64,000 nucleotides of DNA from Flavobacteriales bacterium UBA4110 (GCA_002383165.1 DFXK01000005.1:6845-70844), one strand, 5' to 3'; shown: positions 15,725 through 25,140, counted from the first letter of the stretch. Translations and numbers: made by a program. Notes: generated by a model not told the origin, from the letters alone.

Positions 15725-18448
15725 TTAATTTCGGTTTTTCAAAAGAATCCAGCCCGACTTCTGCGTCCTCTGTGAAGTTGAAGACTCATTCCATTCCAAA
15801 AGATACCAGTACGAAGAAGTAGGAAGCTCCCTGCTGGCGGATTTTCCATTCCAGATGTAGTGATTTTCCGGTGAACCTCTGAAAACGACCTTTCCATTTC
15901 TGTCATAGACTTCAAATCTGGGATCTAGTTTGGTCATTAAATCAGAATAATCTATAGAATCGTTCGCACCATCATCATTTGGTGTTATGATATTTGATAT
16001 ACCTATAACAGAAAAGTTTTGGGAAACGGGGCTGCAATTATCTGCAGATTTTACATAGACCCTATAACTTCCTTTTCCATCATTGATTGGAAGTCTTGCA
16101 GGAAGTTTGTCTAAGTAAGTATATGCAGACTCTGGTATAAAATCAGTTTCCTTTCCATTTTTTTTGATGTAAAAATAATAGCCTGGTGTTCCTTGAGATA
16201 CATTAATTGTTACAGAATCTGTGCCCGACACTTCAATGGTGTTAATTGTCGGCAGTTCAAAAGTCTTAAGAAGTATTTCCGCTGGTTTATTTCTGTTATC
16301 ACAATCATATATATTGGTGACAACGACATAGATTTTATTATTCGGCTTTGATGGATAACTTTCTGTCAAAACATCTGGTATTTTCTGTGTCAAACCATAA
16401 TCTGAGTAATAAGAATATGTTTTATACGGATCAGGATTTACTGTCTTAAAAGCAAGTTTAAGATTATAAATTCCTTCACCTTTATCGTCCAAACATTGCG
16501 TTTGTTCTGTATTTTTTAGTTTGATTTGGGCAATATTGACCGTCACTGTTACTTCTTCAGAATCTGGGAAAGCACCAAAACCTTCAAAGTAATATTTGAA
16601 GGTTACTTGTTCCAAAGCGCTTCCGCTTGCATCAAAGTGAACGGCGCCAGAAGCATCCACATAAGCCACTCCTTCTACAGGTTTTTGAGAAATAAATGTT
16701 TTGGAAGTGTCTATTATAATACTCGGATCCTTTTTAAAAGCCGGAATAATGACAGGTATGCTTTTACAATTACCTATTGTATCCATATCAACAGCAGTAA
16801 ACTCTGTGCACTTTAAATATTTGAAAGACTTAGTTGTAATTGGCAGCGGAGAACAAGAAGTTTTAGTCACTGTACATTTATAATAACCAAATTTACCGCC
16901 TGGATTTATAGAATAGGAGTTTCCCGGATAAGGCACATAAGAACCTACTGTATCATCCGGACTGTAAGTCCATTCATAAATATCATAAATATCATCTACA
17001 ACTAATTGCTGCCCATTTGCACAGTCTCCTGTTTTGGAAATAGCCGGAACAGAACTGAATCCTGCGAAATATCCTCCAAACCCGACATTAGTAGATCCCC
17101 CTGCTATACCCGCCGTGACAGCCTTACCGTTTTTTGATTCTACAGTAATATTTCCTTTTGCACCCAGCAAGGTATAAACCTCCCACTCGGAGCTTCCCAA
17201 TACAGGATAAGGACCAAGTAAGCCTGTTTTGGTATCATTAACGTAGATATCCGCATTCGCTTGTGCTATAATGTTAATTTTTACTTCTGAATGATTAGTT
17301 ACATTTCCTTCTGAACTAGTATATACTTGGTTTTTATCAACATCACTTAGCTCTTCTATTTTACTGGGCAGAAAGCAGGAAAGAGCAGGAATAAGATTCA
17401 TACCACCAGAAGCTTCTTCCCGCAATGAACTACCTGCCAGCAATTGGTAGATATACACATTTTTAGAAGTGGTGATATGCAAACCATAAAGATTATCTTG
17501 CACGGAGACGGGAAAATATTTTTCTGATTTTATGAAAAGAGAATCTCCTGCTTTGGAAATTGTATAATCTGGAACAGAAGACTTATTATTGTTTAAGAAA
17601 ATTTGCGTATTATCATCAGTCGCTATAACCAGTGTCTGCTCCATTATAGATGGTATTTTCCCATTGCCAGACATCACTATAAACTCTCGTCCGGTTTTTT
17701 CTACAGGAATAGACTGATCCATAAAAATATCTACACCTGTGTCTGCAATTCTTCCGGAGAAACTTCCACAGGATACACTGAGTGCTTTATCACTTGTAAT
17801 TTTTGCACCAATTAATCCTTTCCCAAAATTTTGATTGTTTTCTACTTCAAAAATATACGATTCTCCTTTATTTAGAATTATTGTTTTTTCGGCAGACAGA
17901 GGACTAGAATCATTGGTAAAAACCAACGAAGGCTCATATCCAGATAAGGTAACTGTTGTCGAATTTTCTGTGGCTATGATACTAGCAGTATGATTAGAAA
18001 TAAAAGCTTGGGTTCCAAAATTAACTTGTGGCATTCCCAGATAAAACTCTTTCCCCAGACCTGCCAATCCTTTAGACGTTACGATTTCTGCGTGATTTGT
18101 TGCGGAAAATCTAAGATTTGCAAAATATTTTTTTTCTCCGACAAGGTGCAGTCCCTTATTTAAGATTACCATCCGGTCCGACTTGTTATCTGTAATAATA
18201 TATTGTCTGGGAATATCAAAAATTTCAGACTTTCCTTTGCTTATAGACTTAGTTCCTAAGAGTGTGTTTCCGTTATAAATCTTAACTTCAAACGGCACTG
18301 TTTCTTTTGTAGAAAGATAGATAGACTGATAATTACTTGGTAATGTTGTATTATTACCCATTGGCGCAAACCAATGCTCCGTATCCATCTGCGCATATGA
18401 GTTTACCGAAATAATAAAGAATAATAAAAATAGAAATGCTTTCTTCAT
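15725..18448 (-). CDS. T9SS type B cargo protein with IgGFc-binding-like N-terminal region
   Basis: A 907-residue secreted protein. Signal peptide (1-19), then a region resembling the IgGFc-binding N-terminal domain (about 60-450; for example GKEFYLGMPQ, FISNHTASIIATE, YQLLAGSSLREEASGGMNLI), Ig-like domains in the middle, and a C-terminal gliding-motility-associated (type B) T9SS signal: ITPNDDGANDSIDYSDL, FEVYDRNGKVVFRG and YWYLLEWNESS. T9SS carries such proteins across the outer membrane; ligand and role are unknown. It stands 58 bases downstream of a second type B cargo gene with a closely matching tail, suggesting duplication of the sorting module. Confidence 0.88.
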   Translation of the reverse strand: MKKAFLFLLFFIISVNSYAQMDTEHWFAPMGNNTTLPSNYQSIYLSTKETVPFEVKIYNGNTLLGTKSISKGKSEIFDIPRQYIITDNKSDRMVILNKGLHLVGEKKYFANLRFSATNHAEIVTSKGLAGLGKEFYLGMPQVNFGTQAFISNHTASIIATENSTTVTLSGYEPSLVFTNDSSPLSAEKTIILNKGESYIFEVENNQNFGKGLIGAKITSDKALSVSCGSFSGRIADTGVDIFMDQSIPVEKTGREFIVMSGNGKIPSIMEQTLVIATDDNTQIFLNNNKSSVPDYTISKAGDSLFIKSEKYFPVSVQDNLYGLHITTSKNVYIYQLLAGSSLREEASGGMNLIPALSCFLPSKIEELSDVDKNQVYTSSEGNVTNHSEVKINIIAQANADIYVNDTKTGLLGPYPVLGSSEWEVYTLLGAKGNITVESKNGKAVTAGIAGGSTNVGFGGYFAGFSSVPAISKTGDCANGQQLVVDDIYDIYEWTYSPDDTVGSYVPYPGNSYSINPGGKFGYYKCTVTKTSCSPLPITTKSFKYLKCTEFTAVDMDTIGNCKSIPVIIPAFKKDPSIIIDTSKTFISQKPVEGVAYVDASGAVHFDASGSALEQVTFKYYFEGFGAFPDSEEVTVTVNIAQIKLKNTEQTQCLDDKGEGIYNLKLAFKTVNPDPYKTYSYYSDYGLTQKIPDVLTESYPSKPNNKIYVVVTNIYDCDNRNKPAEILLKTFELPTINTIEVSGTDSVTINVSQGTPGYYFYIKKNGKETDFIPESAYTYLDKLPARLPINDGKGSYRVYVKSADNCSPVSQNFSVIGISNIITPNDDGANDSIDYSDLMTKLDPRFEVYDRNGKVVFRGSPENHYIWNGKSASRELPTSSYWYLLEWNESSTSQRTQKSGWILLKNRN

Positions 18449-18506
18449 TGGAACAATACAGTAGTTGATACAAAAGTAAAGAAAGCATTTTATTTTATTG
18501 ATACAA

Positions 18507-20912
18507 TCAATTTCTGTTTTTCAAGAGTATCCAGCCGGTGTTCTGCACACGAGTTGGGTTTCCGGATTCATTCCACTCTAGGATATACCAATAAGAAGCG
18601 GTCGGAAGCGCTCTTCCGTTAAACTTTCCGTTCCAGATAAACTTATTTTCTGTCATTCCTTTGAAAATCAACTGTCCGTTTCTGTCATAGATTTCAAATC
18701 TGGGATTGATTTTTGTCAAAATATCTGAATAATCGATAAAATCATTGACTCCATCATCATTAGGTGTTATTACATTTTTTTCATTAACGATGTAAAAAGT
18801 CTGTAATACAGAACCACATTGGTCTTTGACTTCAATTGTATGCTTACCTCTTGAAACATTTTCAATAACATTAGAAGATTGCCTATTTCCATCTAGAAAA
18901 TATTGATAAGAAGGTATTCCATTAGAAGCCACAATGGTGATCTTGCTGCCTTCTATCAAAACATTATTAATAACTAAATCCAGAGCTTCCGATATTTTGA
19001 CCGGTTGCTTGTAAATACATCCATTAAAACCAAGTTCTACAATGTAATTTCCAGCTGGTAGATTTTTACCATAGCGGTTGTTACTAATCGATGTTTGCAA
19101 AGGATCCGACTCCTTATACCATTTGTAGGAACTGAATCCCAAATTTAAAGCAGGATCATAACCATCACCTGCATCCAGATCAATTGTAGTCCCTTTGCAA
19201 ATAATCGTGTCTTTTAAAATCGATGATTTTTTAGGCTGTTTGAACCTCAGCTTAAATGAAGAATAATTATCACAATAATTTCTAGGTTTTTTTATCCGGA
19301 TGTAAAATGTTTTTTCAGCTTGTGTAAGACTTAGTGTTTGTGATTTACTGATTGACGGCTTATCCGCTTTGAGCTCTGATATTCTATCATAAAATTTGAC
19401 ATCATTGGGATTTAGCGTTTCTGTTGTCATAAAAGCAATAAAATCATCCAGATTCACGGTTTTACTTCCTTTGAATTCATTGTCGCAAACATCAAAAACC
19501 GGAATTGTGGCTGGCTGCTGCGGATAATTCATCTGAAGTTGAGAACCGTGATAGAATTGTAAAGTGTAAGTGTCCGGAGTACAACTGAATGCACCAACCT
19601 TCACTGTAATATCCTGAGGATTCTGTGTAAACTCAAAATCATTATCCGGGTTAATTTTAGTTCCGGATTGAGTATAATATTCTACTGTGAAATCTCCATT
19701 AAAATTAGTGACAATCTGACCCGTAAAATTCGATAACTTCTCAACATATCTTCCATCAAAATCGTCATCACAAATCATTATCGGAGAATTATTAATGACG
19801 GCAACGGGAGCATTTTCTACCTTAACATTACCTGCAAGTGTACATCCTGTGCTGAGCACCACTTCCAATCGGTAATCTCCCGGAACATTAGTAGTATAAA
19901 AAGTTTGACTGAGTGGCAAACCTAGACTAATATTGTCCTTGTACCAATAATATTTTGCGCCAGAATCATTAATATCAGTTGCTGGATTTTTAGGTTCTAT
20001 TGTAACATTAGAACCATTACAGATAATCGCAGAATCATCTGTTTCGATAGCAGGAATCATGTCAATATTACCGGTAAAGCTTCCAGCTTCCAAAAATACT
20101 GCAGAGTCATATTGTGAGTTTGCATTTCTGCCTTCATCTGCTATTACCAGTTTGATGTGATATTCTTCTCCTGGATCAATCTCTGCCACTGCAGTTAGAA
20201 TCTTGGTCTGCCCATTAAAATTTGTTGCACTGTCATTGCTACCAGTTTGTTCGCTGTAAAAACCTATAAATCCGTCAAAATACTTAGGGTTATCTCTGTC
20301 ATTAATTGTGGTGACAGAAACCGGATCACCAGTTCCAGGAACAACAGCAATATTTTGGTAAGGATCCGTGCTGCCTTTTTTCTTTATTAGAAATGCAAAA
20401 GCATCGCTGTAGTTATAGTTTCCGGGATAGTATTCCTCAGATAAAAACATGTATCTGAAGCTGATTTTTTTGCTTAGGGTAGATTTAAAGTCAAATTCTA
20501 AAAAAGTTGCATTGGAAAGTTCCGACATTGGAAGCCTGGTTGCATCTGCAAGATCCAAATCCCCAGTCCAGCCAGAAGCGGTCGCACTCTGAACAGGCTT
20601 AGTCTTCGGTCCTGGCGCTGCTAATATATTACCTGTTGACAATATAATCCCTTCATTCATACCGAGATTGCTTGTACCTTTGTTGAAATAGCCATAGCTT
20701 GAGTTCCCCGCTCCAAGATTCCCACCAGACACTGTTACGTTGGAAATACTTACACAGGTAAGATTTTGAGTGCCTATAAATTTATCCGCGACCAGTTGCT
20801 GAGGTGTATAGCTTGTAGCATCTACGTTGATAAATTGTCCGTTCACTTTCCCGAAAAATAAAAGCAGAAGAACGGTGATAAAAATTTTATATGAAGACAA
20901 AGAATATCTCAT
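18507..20912 (-). CDS. T9SS type B cargo protein with choice-of-anchor L domain
   Basis: An 801-residue exported protein with a signal peptide (1-25), a choice-of-anchor L domain (about 50-275; SGGNLGAGNSSYGYFNKG, EGIILSTGN, FRYMFLSEEYYPG, DAFAFLIKKKG), Ig-like segments and a C-terminal type B sorting domain (about 715-801; VITPNDDGVNDFIDYSDIL, FEIYDRNGQLIFKG, WILLKNRN). The tail is very close to that of the next gene downstream. A minus-strand TAAATTTG box lies at 20934-20941. It is probably an adhesin-like or surface matrix protein. Confidence 0.88.
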   Translation of the reverse strand: MRYSLSSYKIFITVLLLLFFGKVNGQFINVDATSYTPQQLVADKFIGTQNLTCVSISNVTVSGGNLGAGNSSYGYFNKGTSNLGMNEGIILSTGNILAAPGPKTKPVQSATASGWTGDLDLADATRLPMSELSNATFLEFDFKSTLSKKISFRYMFLSEEYYPGNYNYSDAFAFLIKKKGSTDPYQNIAVVPGTGDPVSVTTINDRDNPKYFDGFIGFYSEQTGSNDSATNFNGQTKILTAVAEIDPGEEYHIKLVIADEGRNANSQYDSAVFLEAGSFTGNIDMIPAIETDDSAIICNGSNVTIEPKNPATDINDSGAKYYWYKDNISLGLPLSQTFYTTNVPGDYRLEVVLSTGCTLAGNVKVENAPVAVINNSPIMICDDDFDGRYVEKLSNFTGQIVTNFNGDFTVEYYTQSGTKINPDNDFEFTQNPQDITVKVGAFSCTPDTYTLQFYHGSQLQMNYPQQPATIPVFDVCDNEFKGSKTVNLDDFIAFMTTETLNPNDVKFYDRISELKADKPSISKSQTLSLTQAEKTFYIRIKKPRNYCDNYSSFKLRFKQPKKSSILKDTIICKGTTIDLDAGDGYDPALNLGFSSYKWYKESDPLQTSISNNRYGKNLPAGNYIVELGFNGCIYKQPVKISEALDLVINNVLIEGSKITIVASNGIPSYQYFLDGNRQSSNVIENVSRGKHTIEVKDQCGSVLQTFYIVNEKNVITPNDDGVNDFIDYSDILTKINPRFEIYDRNGQLIFKGMTENKFIWNGKFNGRALPTASYWYILEWNESGNPTRVQNTGWILLKNRN

Positions 20913-20958
20913 TTAACATAATAATAAGGATTGCAAATTTACTTCTAAATTTTATAAC

Positions 20959-20990
20959 AAAAAATCCTGCTAAAAATTTTAGCAGGATTT
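20959..20990 (-). terminator. Terminator of tsf
   Basis: AAATCCTGCTAAA and TTTAGCAGGATTT form a perfect stem; on the minus strand a T-run follows. It lies 27 bases after the tsf stop. Confidence 0.88.
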
Positions 20991-21016
20991 AGTTATATTT
21001 TAAAGTAGTGTTCTGA

Positions 21017-21844
21017 TTACGCAAGAGCAACTCTTACGAATCCTGTAACTTTAAGATCTGCGTTGATAGATTTTACATAATCAGCTACTGATACGCTAGA
21101 ATCCTTGATGAAATCTTGGTGTACCAATGTATTGTCTTTGTAGAATCTCTGCATTTTACCTTTAAGGATATTATCGATAATGTTTGCAGGTTTTCCTTCT
21201 TCGATAAGTTTGTGTCTTTCGATTTCCAATTCTTTATCGATAGTTTCTTGGGATACAGCATTCTCGTCAAGAGCGATTGGGTTCATTGCAGCAACCTGCA
21301 TAGAAACAGATTTTGCAGCCTCATCTGCACCATCTACTTTAGCAGAAAGAGAAGTGATTGCAGCAATCTTGTTTCCTGCGTGGATGTAAGCACCTAAGAA
21401 AGCACCTTGGATTGTTTCAAAAGAACCAATCTCGATTTTCTCACCGATAACACCTGTTTGCTCGATTAATTTGTCAGCAACAGTCATTCCGTGAAAATCA
21501 GAAGCTAGGAACTCTTCTTTGTTAGCATAAGTGATAGCCTGCTCTGCAAGTTCGTAAGCTAGCTCTATGAAAGCTTCGTTCTTAGCCACAAAGTCAGTTT
21601 CACAGTTCAAAGAGATTACCACACCTAAAGTGTTATCTTCATTTACTCTTGCGATAACTGCACCTTCAGAAGAATCTCTATCCGCTCTGTTAGCAGCCAC
21701 TTTTTGTCCTTTTTTTCTAAGGATATCGATTGCTTTTTCGAAATCTCCTTCAGCTTCTACTAAAGCTTTCTTGCAGTCCATCATTCCTGCACCTGTCGTG
21801 TTTCTTAGTTTTGCTACGTCTGCAGCTACTGGTGTATAAGACAT
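21017..21844 (-). CDS. tsf: Translation elongation factor Ts
   Basis: Nucleotide exchange factor that recycles EF-Tu-GDP. The N-terminal UBA-like region reads VAKLRNTTGAGMMDCKKALV and the core carries SLNCETDFVAKNE, both family signatures; the 275-residue length is normal. Unlike the common rpsB-tsf order, no rpsB precedes it: the 245 bases upstream hold no gene and the next gene is divergent. It therefore appears to be expressed alone, from a promoter with a TATATTTG -7 box, and has its own terminator. Confidence 0.97.
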   Translation of the reverse strand: MSYTPVAADVAKLRNTTGAGMMDCKKALVEAEGDFEKAIDILRKKGQKVAANRADRDSSEGAVIARVNEDNTLGVVISLNCETDFVAKNEAFIELAYELAEQAITYANKEEFLASDFHGMTVADKLIEQTGVIGEKIEIGSFETIQGAFLGAYIHAGNKIAAITSLSAKVDGADEAAKSVSMQVAAMNPIALDENAVSQETIDKELEIERHKLIEEGKPANIIDNILKGKMQRFYKDNTLVHQDFIKDSSVSVADYVKSINADLKVTGFVRVALA

Positions 21845-21903
21845 AATATAGATTGTTTTTTATTTAATTTTCGGATTTTATCTCCATCACTATTTTCAGC
21901 GTG

Positions 21904-21934
21904 CAAATATAGTGAATTTTATAAAAAAAACAGT
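21904..21934 (-). promoter_or_regulatory. Putative tsf promoter
   Basis: On the minus strand TATATTTG (21904-21911) matches the Bacteroidota -7 consensus TAnnTTTG, and ACTG (21931-21934) lies 19 bases upstream where TTTG is expected, so the -33 half is only partly conserved. Confidence 0.55.
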
Positions 21935-22089
21935 CATTTCATTTAATCTTAATAAGCTATAATATTGCGATAACATTAAAATTAACCCCTGCACAATGAT
22001 CGTATTTTTTTATGTTAAAAAATACAACACATTACAAGATTTACTTTAATTTTACGTTTTAGTTATATTAAAGTGTTATCAAAAATATA

Positions 22090-22653
22090 ATGAAGCAGAT
22101 TCTTTTACTTTTATTACTTTCTATATCGGTTAGCTCTTTTTCTCAGGTTAGTGTTTTCGAAGCAAAAAGAACCACAGATCGAGCTGTGGTAGAAAAATTC
22201 ATCAGAGACAACCCAAATCATCCGGCTGTGACTGAGCTTAAACAGAAAGCACTATCTATGAAATATGGCGGCAATCCTAAGATTGCAAAACCCACTGTTA
22301 CAACAATGACGGAAAATAAAATAGAAAAAACATCCAAAGTTGGAACAGCCGCCACAAAAGGTGAACCCTCCGAACAAGCAAAAAAAACCGCAGCCATCCT
22401 TACAAGCCTTTTCAATAATGACCCGAATAAAAAGGAAGCTATTGTTCAGTTTGTCAATAAATCCAAATGTAACCTTATCATTAAAATAAGTGGAAAAAAG
22501 TTCTATAACCTTACCGTTCCTTCCAATGGACAGAACTATATCTTGGTAGACAAAGGAAGCTATAATGTATCGACTTCTATTTGTGATGCCGTTTATAATC
22601 AAAACAAAGCACTCACAAAAGATGTCATCATAACATTGAATGGTCCAAAGTAA
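22090..22653 (+). CDS. DUF6759-like exported protein
   Basis: A 187-residue protein with signal peptide MKQILLLLLLSISVSSFSQ. A helical, lysine-rich linker (about 25-100, with VEKFIRDNPNHPAVTELKQK) precedes a C-terminal domain that matches the lipoprotein at 13545-13991 in its spaced motifs (LFNNDPNKKEAI, NKSKCNLIIKISGKKFYNL, ILVDKGSYNVSTSICDAVY). From memory this is DUF6759 of Chryseobacterium; the function is unknown. It is followed after 20 bases by a second exported protein gene on the same strand. Confidence 0.8.
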   Translation: MKQILLLLLLSISVSSFSQVSVFEAKRTTDRAVVEKFIRDNPNHPAVTELKQKALSMKYGGNPKIAKPTVTTMTENKIEKTSKVGTAATKGEPSEQAKKTAAILTSLFNNDPNKKEAIVQFVNKSKCNLIIKISGKKFYNLTVPSNGQNYILVDKGSYNVSTSICDAVYNQNKALTKDVIITLNGPK

Positions 22654-22673
22654 ATCATTACAAATATTTCTTC

Positions 22674-23435
22674 TTGAAACTAATTAAGTTCATATTATTT
22701 TTTAGTTGCACTATTTTTTTTTCGCAAAAGAAAATTGATATCGATAGTTTACAGCTTAAAGACACTAAAGAACTTTTTGGAGATGATTACGGGAACATAT
22801 ACCTCTACAAGGCCAAAGATCTGAGCTTCACAAAATACGATTCAGTGGGGAAACAACTTGGCAAGCTGATGATGACTTTTCCATACAAGGTTCAAAGTGT
22901 CAACAATCCTCTTAATATTGTGATGTTTTCCGAGAATGCTCAGGAAATCAAATTTTTCGACCAAAACCTTAATGAAATCCAGAAAATAACCCTTAGTACT
23001 ACTTTCGGTTATATCTCTGCTGTTTATGCGGAAGATTTACAATTTGCCTGGATGATAGACGACAGTAATAAAACACTGGTCCAATACAATTTCAGAAGTA
23101 ATTCTGTCATCAACTCATTTCCGTTCGGAACTAATTTTCAATCTATAAAGGATTTTCTTGTTTATGAGAACAAAATTTATATCCTGAAGGAAAACACTTT
23201 TGAAGTTTACAATACAAAAGCCGATCTATTATATTCAGCAGTCATTAATAACGGTAAAAAAATTAGAAGGAGTAATGACAAAATCTTTATCTTCAGTGAT
23301 AAAAAAATAACGCAATTTGACGGAAAATCTTTAACAGAAACCTTTGGCAATGCTGACGCAAAAATTGTGGATAAAAACACTTCAGGATTTTTGGCACTCA
23401 TAAAAGACAAACTATATCTTTACAACCTTAAATAA
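22674..23435 (+). CDS. Hypothetical exported protein, propeller-like
   Basis: Not recognised. The 253-residue protein has a signal peptide (KLIKFILFFSCTIFFSQ) and repeated strands such as NIYLYKAKDLSFTKYD, IKFFDQNLNEIQKI and KIYILKENTFEVYNTK that look like blades of a beta-propeller. There is no ATG in frame near the signal peptide; the only start is TTG at 22674. It lies 20 bases after the DUF6759-like gene, so the two are probably cotranscribed and perhaps translationally coupled. Confidence 0.75.
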   Translation: MKLIKFILFFSCTIFFSQKKIDIDSLQLKDTKELFGDDYGNIYLYKAKDLSFTKYDSVGKQLGKLMMTFPYKVQSVNNPLNIVMFSENAQEIKFFDQNLNEIQKITLSTTFGYISAVYAEDLQFAWMIDDSNKTLVQYNFRSNSVINSFPFGTNFQSIKDFLVYENKIYILKENTFEVYNTKADLLYSAVINNGKKIRRSNDKIFIFSDKKITQFDGKSLTETFGNADAKIVDKNTSGFLALIKDKLYLYNLK

Positions 23436-23508
23436 TAAAAACGAACTTTGATAAATCATAGTAAATTTATCATCAGTCATCACCCATCATTTATCAATAA
23501 TAATAACG

Positions 23509-24123
23509 ATGCATATAGCTGTCACAGGAAACATCGGTGCCGGAAAAACCACACTCACAACAATGCTGTCCAAACATTACGGTTGGGAAGCACAATTTGA
23601 AGATGTAGATCACAATCCTTATTTGGATGATTTTTATGGTGATATGTCCAAATGGAGTTTTGCACTTCAGATCTATTTCCTAGGAAGCAGATTTCGCCAG
23701 GTAAAAGAGATTCGCGAGAGCGGCAAAAATGTAATCCAAGACAGAACAATCTATGAAGATGCACATATTTTCGCTGAAAATCTTGCTGAAATGAACCTCC
23801 TATCCGAAAGAGATTTTAAAAACTATCTTTCTGTTTTTCAACTGATGAAAGACTTTGTTTCGGCACCTGATTTGCTAATATATTTAAGAGCTGATATTCC
23901 GACACTTGTAAAGCAAATCGCGAAAAGAGGAAGGGAATATGAAACCAGCATAAGCATAGATTATCTCTCCAAACTGAATAATAAATATCAGAACTGGATA
24001 GAAAATTATAAAGAAGGCAAGCTTCTAATCATCGATGTTGATGATCTGGACTTTGTAGAAAAACAGGAAGACTTTGGCTATATCCTGGAAAGAATAGATG
24101 GAGAACTGAACGGTTTGTTTTAA
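23509..24123 (+). CDS. Deoxynucleoside kinase (dCK/dGK family)
   Basis: Salvage kinase that phosphorylates deoxynucleosides to dNMPs. The P-loop GNIGAGKTT is at 7-15, the substrate-binding DRTIYEDAHIFAENL starts at Asp78, and the lid-region Arg residues occur in KRGREYE; the 204-residue length is typical of bacterial dAdo/dCyd kinases. Which base it prefers cannot be judged. Just upstream of the ATG lies an ATCATTTATCA-type leader repeat also seen before ftsY and fmt. Confidence 0.92.
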   Translation: MHIAVTGNIGAGKTTLTTMLSKHYGWEAQFEDVDHNPYLDDFYGDMSKWSFALQIYFLGSRFRQVKEIRESGKNVIQDRTIYEDAHIFAENLAEMNLLSERDFKNYLSVFQLMKDFVSAPDLLIYLRADIPTLVKQIAKRGREYETSISIDYLSKLNNKYQNWIENYKEGKLLIIDVDDLDFVEKQEDFGYILERIDGELNGLF

Positions 24124-24182
24124 ATTATTTCGGCAATAATTTTGACAAACCTCAAAATTAAATTGTCGATAATAATAAAACC

Positions 24183-24533
24183 ATGATTAAAGTAATTCAT
24201 AATAGCAAATGTCCAAAGTCAAGAGCCATTCTGGAATACTTGGACGAAAATGATATTAAATTTCAGATTATTGACGTTATAAAAGAACCGCTAAGTCTTT
24301 TCGAACTGAGGACTCTATTTAAAAAACTCAATAAAAAACCAAGTAAAATACTTAGGAAATCCGAAGATATTTTCAAAGAGCATTTTTCTAATTATGAAAC
24401 AGTTAATGAAGAGGAAGCATTGGAAATTATCGCTAGACATCCGGAAGTAATCCAATGCCCTATTCTTATAAAAGGAAGAATTGCGATGCTAGGCAATCCC
24501 CTGGAGAATGTAAAATTCTTTATCGAAAATTAA
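24183..24533 (+). CDS. ArsC/Spx-family thioredoxin-fold protein
   Basis: A 116-residue member of the ArsC family (PF03960). The active-site Cys10 lies in NSKCPKSR, a CxxS motif as in glutaredoxin-linked arsenate reductases. However, the Arg that usually precedes the conserved Pro-Ile in the arsenate-binding loop is replaced (IQCPILI), so arsenate reductase activity is doubtful. No other ars genes are nearby. Two successive hairpins follow the stop, the second a clear terminator. Confidence 0.85.
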   Translation: MIKVIHNSKCPKSRAILEYLDENDIKFQIIDVIKEPLSLFELRTLFKKLNKKPSKILRKSEDIFKEHFSNYETVNEEEALEIIARHPEVIQCPILIKGRIAMLGNPLENVKFFIEN

Positions 24534-24602
24534 AACGTAATTTTCGATATTACGTTATGAAGTGTTTAGAGTCTAAACTTAGAACTAAACACTTATTTTT
24601 TT
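24534..24602 (+). terminator. Double hairpin with terminator after the ArsC-like gene
   Basis: First hairpin: AACGTAAT pairs with ATTACGTT. Second: AAGTGTTTAG (24560-24569) pairs with CTAAACACTT, with TCTAA/TTAGA inside, followed by a run of seven T. The second is the terminator; the first may stabilise the 3' end. Confidence 0.85.
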
Positions 24603-24620
24603 ATAATTAATTTAAAATAA

Positions 24621-24652
24621 TTTGCCTATCTGAAAAATAATTCTTTATTTTG
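24621..24652 (+). promoter_or_regulatory. Promoter of rpmB-rpmG-DUF4295
   Basis: TTTG (24621-24624), 20 bases, then TTATTTTG (24645-24652), one base off the TAnnTTTG consensus. The predicted transcript start is about 30 bases before the rpmB ATG. Confidence 0.6.
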
Positions 24653-24690
24653 CACTCTCAAATATTCATTAGTCAAAAGAACATCGAGAT

Positions 24691-24939
24691 ATGTCAAGAA
24701 TTTGCCAAATAACAGGTAAGCGTGCAATGGTAGGAAACAACGTTTCCCACGCTAATAACAAAACGAAAAGACGTTTTGAAATTAATTTACTAGAGAAGAA
24801 ATTTTATCTTCCTGAGCAAGAGAAACACGTTACTTTAAAAGTATCTGCTCACGGATTAAGAGTTATCAATAAGATTGGTATAGAAGAAGCTATCGAAAGA
24901 GCAGCTAGAAACGGATTCATTAAAAATACGACTAAGTAA
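24691..24939 (+). CDS. rpmB: 50S ribosomal protein L28
   Basis: Ribosomal protein bL28 (82 residues). The start SRICQITGKRAMVGNNVSHA, the NKTKRRFEINLLEK stretch and LRVINKIGIEEA are family-typical. Its stop overlaps the ATG of rpmG by one base (TAATG), the usual rpmB-rpmG pairing. Confidence 0.97.
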   Translation: MSRICQITGKRAMVGNNVSHANNKTKRRFEINLLEKKFYLPEQEKHVTLKVSAHGLRVINKIGIEEAIERAARNGFIKNTTK

Positions 24940-25121
24940 TGGCTAAAAAAGGTAACAGAGTTCAGGTAATTCTAGAATGTACTGAGCACAAGGAAAGCGG
25001 CGTAGCAGGAATGTCAAGATACATTACTACAAAAAATAAAAAGAATACTACAGAAAGACTGGAGCTTAAAAAGTTCAACCCAGTTCTTAAAAAGTATACT
25101 GTTCACAAAGAAATTAAGTAA
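24939..25121 (+). CDS. rpmG: 50S ribosomal protein L33
   Basis: Ribosomal protein bL33 (60 residues): MAKKGNRVQVILECTEHK, RYITTKNKKNTTERLELKK and FNPVLKKYTVHKE are diagnostic. Only one Cys is present, so this is the zinc-free type of L33. It is followed after 19 bases by the small DUF4295 gene. Confidence 0.97.
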   Translation: MAKKGNRVQVILECTEHKESGVAGMSRYITTKNKKNTTERLELKKFNPVLKKYTVHKEIK

Positions 25122-25140
25122 TTTATAAAAATAATTTACA

